From Desulfomonile sp. (GTDB taxonomy: Bacteria; Desulfobacterota; Desulfomonilia; Desulfomonilales; Desulfomonilaceae): a stretch of 10,000 nucleotides of DNA. The position numbers and the translations under genes are program-made. Shown in pieces: positions 1 through 6,262 of the stretch. Below the pieces are notes generated by a model. The model had not been told where the DNA came from and made no database searches. It worked only from the letters and a program-made list of their open reading frames with translations. Every line of letters starts with the position of its first letter. The first letter of the stretch is position 1. The stretch lies in assembly GCA_020216785.1 (NCBI GenBank), contig JAIWNO010000048.1, positions 1 to 10,000 on the forward strand. The letters are read 5' to 3'.

Positions 1-666
1 CACCGAGACACGACCGAGGTGGGGCGGGGATTTCAGAAGAATTCGGCCGTCCCGGCAGAGGAGCACCTTCTTGAGGAAGTGCACCAGGGCCTTCTTCCAC
101 TCTTCAAGGACTTCCGGAGGCAATTTGAGTGGATCGAGATGCACGTACTCGCCGCCATCGCGTGCAGGAAAGAGCGCCCGGAGGTACGGCGATGCAGCGG
201 TGAGCGCGGCCAAGCCGAATTCATCCTCGTGCGGCACCAACGCTGAGAAAGCCACGTCGTCCATCGGTCGCTTCTTGGGCGAGAAGATGTTGAACACGCT
301 TGTCCCGCCTTGCGAAAAGACAAAATGGTGCGGAAACATCGCCTGAAACGCGGAAGGGTAGGTGAAATTCTCATCCAGGCACAAGAGATTGTGGAGGTGA
401 GTGGTCCCACTGCGCCAATGCCCGATGATAAAAAGCGGCGGGTGTACGATTTTTTCCTTCCTTATCTTGCGGGAATTGACCGCGATTTCCAGCATCCGGA
501 AGATCGAGTTCGCCATTCCCACCCACATGAGAAAGCCCAATCGGTACAAGTACCGGGTATCGACATCAAACTCGTTTCTCGCCACCACCTTGAGCAGGGT
601 ACCGAGCGTCATGCCCGGGATGGGTTGCTGGGTGAATCGCAGGCCGTTACGTTTCTTTTCCGCCAT
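1..666 (-). CDS. Sulfotransferase family protein, N-terminal part (runs off left edge)
   Basis: An open frame starts at ATG (666-664) and stays open to base 1, giving 222 residues with no stop, so the C-terminus lies outside the window. Residues 78-95 read LFIIGHWRSGTTHLHNLL after the first P, the glycine/RSGTT loop that binds the 5'-phosphosulfate of PAPS in the Sulfotransfer_3 type of family. Residues 208-220 (RILLKSPPHLGRV) match the second conserved motif of this family, near the 3'-phosphate site. The family moves a sulfuryl group from PAPS to a hydroxyl or amine; the acceptor cannot be told from this sequence. The roughly 75 residues before the first motif include a hydrophobic stretch (residues 43-63) that may be an amphipathic or membrane-contacting helix; no signal peptide is evident. 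The start is supported by a purine-rich AAAGAGAG 5-12 bases upstream and a good promoter further up. It is transcribed divergently from glgA. Family assignment is firm; substrate is unknown. Confidence 0.85.
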   Translation of the reverse strand, partial: MAEKKRNGLRFTQQPIPGMTLGTLLKVVARNEFDVDTRYLYRLGFLMWVGMANSIFRMLEIAVNSRKIRKEKIVHPPLFIIGHWRSGTTHLHNLLCLDENFTYPSAFQAMFPHHFVFSQGGTSVFNIFSPKKRPMDDVAFSALVPHEDEFGLAALTAASPYLRALFPARDGGEYVHLDPLKLPPEVLEEWKKALVHFLKKVLLCRDGRILLKSPPHLGRVSV

Positions 667-702
667 AAAGTCTCTCTTTACTGAGGATTCGGTGTGTCGC
701 CC

Positions 703-731
703 ATTGTATGGACTCATGACTTGATTGGCAA
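703..731 (-). promoter_or_regulatory. Sigma-70-type promoter for the sulfotransferase gene
   Basis: Read on the minus strand, TTGCCA (731-726) is followed by exactly 17 bases and then TACAAT (708-703). Each hexamer has one mismatch to TTGACA and TATAAT. Transcription would begin near 696, about 30 bases before the ATG at 666. The match and spacing are seen in the sequence; use of the promoter is inferred. Confidence 0.6.
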
Positions 732-791
732 TTGTTATTGGCTGGAGGTCGTCGATGTGGCGGCAGGGGGCTATGCATTAGTGTGCCTTTC

Positions 792-800
792 TGCTATAGT
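792..800 (+). promoter_or_regulatory. Extended -10 promoter candidate for glgA
   Basis: TGCTATAGT has the TGn extension in front of TATAGT (one mismatch to TATAAT). There is no good -35 box 16-18 bases upstream (TATGCA at the 17-base spacing is poor), which extended -10 promoters can tolerate. A start near 807 would give glgA a leader of about 118 bases. It lies back to back with the better leftward promoter at 703-731. Confidence 0.35.
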
Positions 801-856
801 AGTGCATTGTTACAACTAATGTTGTGCGTTGGTCGGCTCGAGGGCCGTCTGTGCAT

Positions 857-906
857 GAGCCCCGACCTAGGTCCGCATTCCCCTCCCTACCTACGGGGAG
901 CGGCTC
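857..906 (+). promoter_or_regulatory. Inverted-repeat cluster in the glgA leader
   Basis: GAGCC (857-861) can pair with GGCTC (902-906). Inside this closing helix lie the perfect 10-base palindrome GACCTAGGTC (864-873) and a short hairpin in which CTCCCT (883-888) pairs with GGGGAG (895-900, one G-U pair). The cluster ends seven bases before the glgA Shine-Dalgarno (913-916), so it could affect ribosome access, or the palindrome could be an operator. The stems are short and no known riboswitch is recognised. Confidence 0.25.
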
Positions 907-912
907 CATCAT

Positions 913-916
913 GAGG
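913..916 (+). promoter_or_regulatory. Ribosome binding site deciding the TTG start of glgA
   Basis: GAGG at 913-916, within ATGAGGTAAA, lies eight bases before TTG at 925. This supports TTG as the initiation codon. The next candidate, GTG at 931, would cut the family's first strand (RVLMLTPE) short. Confidence 0.6.
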
Positions 917-924
917 TAAATTTC

Positions 925-2406
925 TTGCGCGTGCTCATGTTGACACCCGAAGCCACGCCCTTCGCGCAGACCGGCGGCCTTGGCGAAGTCATGGCGGCAT
1001 TGCCCGCGGAGCTGGTCGAGCTCGGTGTGGATGTGGATGTCCTGATGCCGAAATATCGGGGGATCACCCGGGATCGATTCCCTCTCCAGAAACAAGACGT
1101 CACTGTTACGGTGGATCTTAACGCCAGACCGGTTCCCGCCGGATTCTGGGAGTATAAGGACCCACGCGGGGTGCGCTACATCTTTCTCGAAAACGATGCC
1201 TATTACGACAGAGAAGGACTCTACGGTACCAAGCGCAAGGACTACGAAGACAACGCGGAACGGTTTGTATTTCTGACAAGGGCGGCCATCGAAATGACGC
1301 TCGCACTGGGCGTGCACTATGACGTGTTTCACTGTCACGATTGGCAGGCCGCGCTGACGCCGGTCTATTTGCGCACGCTCTTCGCAGGCGAGGAAATCCT
1401 CCGGGAGAGCGCGTCGGTAATGACAATTCATAATCTCGGCTATCAGGGGGTGTTTTGGCACCTGGATATGCCTCTGGTCGGCGTGGGCTGGGAGTTCTTC
1501 AACCCGGCACAAATGGAGTTTCATGGGCGGCTGAATTTTCTCAAGAGTGGAATCGTCTTCGCCGACGAAGTGAATACGGTCTCACCCGGATACCGGGAGG
1601 AGATTTTGACCCCCGAGTACGGTTGCGGTCTTGAAGGAGTGCTGCAAGAGAAGGCAGCGCACGTTTCCGGGATACTCAACGGCGTGAACTACTCGGTTTG
1701 GGACCCGGCCACTGATCCGTTCATCGCAGCCCACTACAGTCCGAAAGACCTCGCGCCGAAAGCCGCTTGCAAGGCCGACCTCCAGCGGATCGCGGACTTG
1801 CGGGTCCGGCCGGACGTGCCGTTGATCGGTATGGTCACACGCCTATCGACCCAGAAAGGGATGGACATCCTCGAAAGCGCGTTCGACTCACTCATGATGG
1901 AGGACATTCAGCTCGTCATTTTGGGGACCGGAGAAGCGCGGTTTCACGACTCATTGGTCGAATATGTAACGCGGTATCCTCAAAAGACAGGGGTCTTTCT
2001 TAGATACGACGACGAGCTGGCTCACAAGATCTTTGCCGGTTCGGACATACTCCTCGTGCCCTCACGCTACGAACCGTGCGGACTGACTCAGCTCTACGCG
2101 CTCAAATACGGCACGGTGCCTATCGTGCGGGCCACGGGCGGGTTGAACGATTCCGTGGTCGAATTCGATCCTGCGCACGACAGCGGTACCGGGTTCAAGT
2201 TTTCAGCTCCGGATCCCGTCGCGCTGGAAGAGGCAGTGATGCGGGCCATCAACGTATATAAGAATGGCCCCAGTGCCTGGAAGCGCCTTATGGTGCGAGG
2301 CATGAACGAGGACTTCTCTTGGAGTCGCTCCGCTCGCGCTTATCGACGCCTGTATGACAAAGCGCTTCAGGTTCGGAAAGAATTCCTCAGCCGCCCGGCT
2401 GGGTGA
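925..2406 (+). CDS. glgA: Glycogen synthase (GT5 family)
   Basis: Predicted cytoplasmic enzyme that transfers glucose from ADP-glucose (usual bacterial donor) to the non-reducing end of an alpha-1,4-glucan. The 493 residues slightly exceed the roughly 477 of the E. coli enzyme, and both Rossmann domains are complete. The N-terminal GT5 domain starts RVLMLTPEATPFAQTGGLGEV and carries CHDWQAAL (H138, D139) and NTVSPGY. The C-terminal GT1-like domain carries VTRLSTQKG (R306, K311) and SRYEPCGLTQLYALKYGT (E383), all at the expected catalytic and donor-binding places. The oddity is Q15: it aligns with Lys15 of the E. coli KTGGL motif, a residue implicated in ADP-glucose binding. The start is TTG, chosen for its Shine-Dalgarno and for matching the family N-terminus. 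No glgB, glgC or glgP lies next to it; dprA follows after 144 bases. Family identity is near certain; donor preference is less so because of Q15. Confidence 0.95.
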   Translation: MRVLMLTPEATPFAQTGGLGEVMAALPAELVELGVDVDVLMPKYRGITRDRFPLQKQDVTVTVDLNARPVPAGFWEYKDPRGVRYIFLENDAYYDREGLYGTKRKDYEDNAERFVFLTRAAIEMTLALGVHYDVFHCHDWQAALTPVYLRTLFAGEEILRESASVMTIHNLGYQGVFWHLDMPLVGVGWEFFNPAQMEFHGRLNFLKSGIVFADEVNTVSPGYREEILTPEYGCGLEGVLQEKAAHVSGILNGVNYSVWDPATDPFIAAHYSPKDLAPKAACKADLQRIADLRVRPDVPLIGMVTRLSTQKGMDILESAFDSLMMEDIQLVILGTGEARFHDSLVEYVTRYPQKTGVFLRYDDELAHKIFAGSDILLVPSRYEPCGLTQLYALKYGTVPIVRATGGLNDSVVEFDPAHDSGTGFKFSAPDPVALEEAVMRAINVYKNGPSAWKRLMVRGMNEDFSWSRSARAYRRLYDKALQVRKEFLSRPAG

Positions 2407-2416
2407 TCAGCGCGGC
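2390..2416 (+). terminator. GC-rich hairpin across the glgA stop codon
   Basis: GCCGC (2390-2394) pairs with GCGGC (2412-2416), and inside it GCTG (2398-2401) pairs with CAGC (2408-2411), leaving a three-base bulge on the left arm. The six-base loop GGTGAT contains the stop TGA. Only a TTT follows, five bases after the stem (2422-2424), so it is a poor intrinsic terminator at best; it may only slow or partly end transcription before dprA. Confidence 0.25.
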
Positions 2417-2550
2417 CCGGCTTTACAACACATCTCGGTACTGGTAGATAATCCCTCCTATTGACAACACCACCGGATTGGCGTGACCGTGGGGAGGCAG
2501 TTCCCTCTCGCTTCATGTGAGATAGCGGCCCGTTTTTCCATCTGAGATAA

Positions 2551-3672
2551 ATGCACGATTCGACCACCTATGATTGGCTGGCGCTGGAGCGGGTTCCTGG
2601 AGTCGGGCCGCTTACCATGGCCCGATTGTTCGATGCATTCGGGAGTCCCGGCCGAGCGCTCGAAGCCTCCGCGACGGAGATTCGTCGCCGCACGGGCATA
2701 CGGGAAGGGTTGGCGCACGCTATTGCAGACTTCACGCCCCCGGCGGACGAAATCGCTCGGGATTTGGAATTACTCAGCAAGCTCGGCGTGCGGGTCATGA
2801 CGCGATGGGACGCGGATTATCCCTCCTTGTTGCGGGAAATCTACGATCCGCCGGCGCTTTTGTTCGTCCGTGGAAAGATCGCCTTGGAAAATGAAATCGC
2901 CGTGGCAATCGTGGGGACGAGGGACCCGAGCCGTTACGGCATTGAGATGACCGAGCGTCTCACCAGAGACCTCGTACGAGCGGGCGTCACCCCCGTCAGT
3001 GGTCTGGCCCGCGGCATTGACACCACGTGCCATTCAACCGCGCTCAAAGAGAACGGTCGCACCATCGGTGTGCTGGGCTGCGGAATCGATGTGGCGTATC
3101 CGCGCGAAAACCGAGGCTTGATAGAAAAAATGGCCGACTCCGGGGCCGTCATCACGGAGTTTCGGCCGGGCACGCGGCCACTGGCAACGAATTTTTTCCG
3201 TCGCAACAGGATCGTCTCGGGACTCGCGAAAGGGGTGGTCGTGGTGGAGGCCGCGCATAAGAGCGGGTCGTTGATTACCGCGGGCCACGCGTTGGAGCAA
3301 AATCGCGAAGTGTTCGCAGTCCCGGGCAATGTGATGAATATTCGCTCCCGTGGCCCACACAAACTGATTCGCGAAGGCGCCTCACTCGTGGAGTCTGCGG
3401 AAGACATCCTGCGGGAGCTGCCCCCTGCTGTCGAGTCGGAGGTGAAGCCCACGCCGGTCCAGCCGACTCTGTTTCCGACGGACGAACAGGTCCAGGAACT
3501 TGAGGATGACGCCTGCGAAGTACTCGGCCGCCTTGACCTCGATCCGGTCCCGATCGACGACCTCTGCCAAGCATTGACGATGGACGTGGGTCGCTTATCG
3601 GGTATCCTTTTGGAACTTGAGCTTAAGGGGCTGGTGAGGCAAAGGCCGGGAAAGATGTTCTGTCGGGCATGA
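2551..3672 (+). CDS. dprA: DNA-processing protein DprA (Smf)
   Basis: DprA binds incoming single-stranded DNA in the cytoplasm during natural transformation, protects it and loads RecA; homologues are also common in bacteria not known to be competent. The 373 residues match the usual length. An N-terminal helix-hairpin-helix-like region (about 10-37, ERVPGVGPLTMARLF) leads into the Rossmann-type DprA domain: VGTRDPSRYG (from V121), SGLARGID (150-157), IGVLGCGIDVAYPREN, TEFRPGT, FFRRNRIVSGL (215-225) and KSGSLITAGHAL...REVFAVPG. A C-terminal winged-helix domain covers about 320-373. The start has only a weak GAG upstream, but no better in-frame start is apparent. A TTGACA at 2461-2466 lies in the 144-base gap after glgA, without a convincing -10 box. 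topA follows after 87 bases, a pairing seen in many bacteria. No other competence gene is in the window. Confidence 0.95.
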   Translation: MHDSTTYDWLALERVPGVGPLTMARLFDAFGSPGRALEASATEIRRRTGIREGLAHAIADFTPPADEIARDLELLSKLGVRVMTRWDADYPSLLREIYDPPALLFVRGKIALENEIAVAIVGTRDPSRYGIEMTERLTRDLVRAGVTPVSGLARGIDTTCHSTALKENGRTIGVLGCGIDVAYPRENRGLIEKMADSGAVITEFRPGTRPLATNFFRRNRIVSGLAKGVVVVEAAHKSGSLITAGHALEQNREVFAVPGNVMNIRSRGPHKLIREGASLVESAEDILRELPPAVESEVKPTPVQPTLFPTDEQVQELEDDACEVLGRLDLDPVPIDDLCQALTMDVGRLSGILLELELKGLVRQRPGKMFCRA

Positions 3673-3746
3673 CTTGTGAATTGATGACTATGATAGGGTA
3701 GATGATGCAATAGGAGACGTTTTGAGAAAACCGTTGCAGGCATCAC

Positions 3747-3755
3747 AGGAAGAGG
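3747..3755 (+). promoter_or_regulatory. Ribosome binding site of topA
   Basis: AGGAAGAGG ends four bases before the ATG at 3760. Its AGGA at 3747-3750 is at a nine-base spacing. It is the strongest Shine-Dalgarno near any plus-strand gene here and fixes the topA start. Confidence 0.6.
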
Positions 3756-3759
3756 CTTT

Positions 3760-6078
3760 ATGAACAAGACACTTGTTGTGGTGGAATCTCCCGCCAAGGC
3801 TCGCACAATTCGGAAATATCTCGGCTCGAACTTCGACGTGAAAGCATCCGTCGGCCACATCAAAGACCTGCCCAAGACCGCTCCGAAGTCTGAAAAGGGT
3901 GCTGCCGGCCGCATATCACGCGGTGCCAAAGTGGAGCGCGGTCAAGTGCTCGGCGTTGATGTAGCGAATGATTTTACTCCGCACTATGAAATCATTGCCG
4001 GCAAGGAAAAGATTATCAAGGACCTCCGCGAGGCCTCACAGAAAGCAGATCGCGTTATGCTCGCTACAGACCCCGATCGGGAAGGCGAGGCAATCGCGTG
4101 GCACTTGTGCGAAGAGTTGAAGAAGCCGCGTGAAAAAGTCTTCCGAGTGCTGTTCAACGAACTTACTGAGCGTACTATCAAGGCCGCGATCAACAATCCG
4201 GGGCGGCTCGATGAGAACAAGTACAACGCACAGCAGGCGCGGCGTATCCTCGACCGGATTGTAGGCTACCAACTGAGCCCGCTCCTGTGGGAAAAGGTGC
4301 AGTTCGGCTTGAGCGCCGGTCGCGTCCAGTCAGTGGCGCTCCGGCTTATCACAGACCGTCAGCAAGCCATCGATACCTTTGTCCCGCAGGAGTATTGGAG
4401 CATTACCGCTGCACTGGAGGCCGAACAACCGCCCCCATTTGATGCGCGGCTGGTGGAAGACCGCGGGAAGAAAGTGCATATCACCAACGCGAGGAGCGCT
4501 GCTGAGCTGGGACGTCAAGCCCAGGCAAATCCTTTCATTGTCGCTGAGGTGAAGCGCAGCGAGCGTTCACGGAAACCGCTTCCGCCCTTTATTACCTCGA
4601 CTCTCCAGCAGGAGGCTTCCCGCAAACTTCGTATGAGCAGCAGCCGAACCATGCGAATTGCACAGCAGCTGTACGAGGGGATCGAACTAGGATCGCAGGG
4701 CTCGGTTGGGCTCATTACCTATATGAGGACCGACTCCCCCCGCGTTGCTCCCGAGGCGCTGGACGCGGTGAGAAAGTATATCAAGGCGGTATTCGGCGCG
4801 AAGTACCTGCCGGAGCGTCCCCATTCCTACAAGGTCGGCAAAGCCGCTCAGGAGGCACATGAAGCCATTCGGCCTACATCAATGGACCTCCCGCCGGAAA
4901 AGGTCGCCACATATTTGGATCGCGATCAGTTGGCCCTGTACGGGCTGATTTGGAACCGATTCGTGGCCAGTCAAATGGCGCCCGCGGTGTTTGACCGTAC
5001 AACTGCCGACATCCGAAACGGCGAACTTCTCTTTCGCGTCACAGGGTCGGTGATGCGCTTTGACGGATTTTTCAAGGTCTACCGGCAAGATGAGCCTTCC
5101 GATTCCACGAATGGCGACAAAGATGACGAAAACCGAGAGCTTCCGCCACTCGAAAAAGGCCAAATACTTCGACTGAACAGTCTCACCCCCCGACAGCACT
5201 TCACCCAGCCCCCTCCACCGTTCAACGAAGCCTCGCTCATCAAGGAGCTGGAGGAACTGGGCATCGGACGGCCCTCCACGTACGCGGACATCGTGACCAC
5301 CATCGAGAAACGCAAGTACGTGGAGATCGTAGATAAAAAATTCCGGCCGACCACACTGGGCCGGATCATTTCCCGGCTGCTCCAGGAGAGCTTCCCCAAG
5401 CTGCTGGATACGGGATTCACGGCCCAAATGGAGTCCTCCCTCGACCGGATCGAGGAAGGGGACGCATCCTGGGTCCAGACGCTCCGGGGCTTCTATGAGC
5501 CGTTCAAGTCATCTCTGGCCGAAGCCAAACAGCGTATGAGAAGTATAAAGCGGGAAGGCATCCCAACCGATGAACCGTGTCCCGAGTGCGGCAAGAAGCT
5601 GTCTCTCCGGTCGGGTCGATACGGACTGTTCCTGGGCTGCTCGGACTACCCTGAATGCGGATACACACGCAACGTGGGAGGGGAGCCGGCCCCGGCAAAA
5701 GAGCCGATTCCAACCGATCAGGCATGCCCGGCCTGCGGCGCGATGATGGTAATTCGGGAGGGTCGCACGGGCCGGTTTTTGTCGTGCTCCCGTTATCCTG
5801 AGTGCAAGACGGCCCGGCCGCTCTCCACCGGGGTGAGCTGCCCGAAATGCCGCGAGGGAGAACTCGTACAACGTCGTTCAAGAAGAGGAAAAGTCTTCTT
5901 TTCGTGCAGCCGGTACCCGGCCTGCGACTACTCGCTGTGGAACCGACCCGTGAATGTGCCCTGTGAGAACCCTTCGTGCGATTCTCCGATCATGGAAGAG
6001 CGCCACAGCAAGAAGGACGGCGAGTACCTCCAGTGTCCGCAATGCAAACGGAAGATTACCTCCACTCCTTCCCCTTGA
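3760..6078 (+). CDS. topA: DNA topoisomerase I (type IA)
   Basis: Relaxes negative supercoils by cutting one strand through a 5'-phosphotyrosine link, passing the other strand and resealing. The 772-residue protein is complete. The N-terminal TOPRIM domain shows LVVVESPAKA (E9), SVGHIKDLPK and ATDPDREGEAIAWHL (D104, D106, E108, the metal-binding acidic residues). The active site is GLITYMRTDS, with catalytic Y321 and R323, close to Tyr319 and Arg321 of E. coli. A short acidic insert at about 443-462 is usual for the family. The C-terminus has four cysteine zinc ribbons: C607/C610/C627/C633, C656/C659/C676/C682, C694/C697/C716/C722, and a variant C735/C740/C759/C762 whose spacings are reversed (CX4C then CX2C). 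These bind single-stranded DNA in relatives. The gene follows dprA by 87 bases, and its ATG overlaps the stop of a possible 13-codon frame. No clear promoter or T-tract terminator was found. Confidence 0.97.
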   Translation: MNKTLVVVESPAKARTIRKYLGSNFDVKASVGHIKDLPKTAPKSEKGAAGRISRGAKVERGQVLGVDVANDFTPHYEIIAGKEKIIKDLREASQKADRVMLATDPDREGEAIAWHLCEELKKPREKVFRVLFNELTERTIKAAINNPGRLDENKYNAQQARRILDRIVGYQLSPLLWEKVQFGLSAGRVQSVALRLITDRQQAIDTFVPQEYWSITAALEAEQPPPFDARLVEDRGKKVHITNARSAAELGRQAQANPFIVAEVKRSERSRKPLPPFITSTLQQEASRKLRMSSSRTMRIAQQLYEGIELGSQGSVGLITYMRTDSPRVAPEALDAVRKYIKAVFGAKYLPERPHSYKVGKAAQEAHEAIRPTSMDLPPEKVATYLDRDQLALYGLIWNRFVASQMAPAVFDRTTADIRNGELLFRVTGSVMRFDGFFKVYRQDEPSDSTNGDKDDENRELPPLEKGQILRLNSLTPRQHFTQPPPPFNEASLIKELEELGIGRPSTYADIVTTIEKRKYVEIVDKKFRPTTLGRIISRLLQESFPKLLDTGFTAQMESSLDRIEEGDASWVQTLRGFYEPFKSSLAEAKQRMRSIKREGIPTDEPCPECGKKLSLRSGRYGLFLGCSDYPECGYTRNVGGEPAPAKEPIPTDQACPACGAMMVIREGRTGRFLSCSRYPECKTARPLSTGVSCPKCREGELVQRRSRRGKVFFSCSRYPACDYSLWNRPVNVPCENPSCDSPIMEERHSKKDGEYLQCPQCKRKITSTPSP

Positions 6079-6220
6079 AACCTGACGATTGCTCAAATAG
6101 AGCGGGTGCCGGAATTCTCCTCCCTGTCGTTCCGATACGGATTCGGCAGAAATCACCTCTTGTTCGATCCATTATCACTTTCGAGACCGGCCCAATAATC
6201 AGGGACCGCTACACATAGTT

Positions 6221-6242
6221 GAGCCGGCATCCATGCCGGTTC
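6221..6242. terminator. Hairpin between the convergent topA and kinase genes
   Basis: GAGCCGGCAT (6221-6230) pairs with ATGCCGGTTC (6233-6242): ten pairs including one G-U on the plus-strand transcript. The two-base loop would open to four or more in practice. It sits 21 bases beyond the kinase stop, as read on the minus strand, and 142 bases beyond the topA stop. Neither side has a run of T, so it is not a textbook intrinsic terminator; its place between converging genes suggests it may still stop or protect transcripts. The rest of 6079-6262 shows nothing else I can support. Confidence 0.35.
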
Positions 6243-6262
6243 GCGAGCCGTGGCCGACATGT

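Noticed and set aside
33..410. A 125-residue minus-strand frame within the sulfotransferase gene
   Set aside because: It is a different frame of the same strand; the frame starting at 666 carries both sulfotransferase motifs and is open throughout.
732..914. A 60-residue plus-strand frame in the divergent intergenic region
   Set aside because: No Shine-Dalgarno, crosses the putative promoter, and has no recognisable features; only its last 31 codons lie after the inferred transcript start, and they are discussed as part of the leader.
778..1524. A 248-residue minus-strand open frame opposite the start of glgA
   Set aside because: Antisense to the unmistakable GT5 domain, with no motif and no convincing start signals.
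2461..2466. Perfect TTGACA as a promoter for dprA
   Set aside because: No -10-like hexamer occurs at 16-18 bases (TGACCG at 17), so a promoter is not called from the -35 box alone.
3689..3694. TATGAT as a -10 box for topA
   Set aside because: No acceptable -35 at normal spacing and no correctly placed TGn extension.
2934..3929. A 331-residue minus-strand open frame opposite dprA and the topA start
   Set aside because: It is serine- and arginine-rich with no motif and spans two well-supported genes and the gap between them; a shadow of their codon bias.
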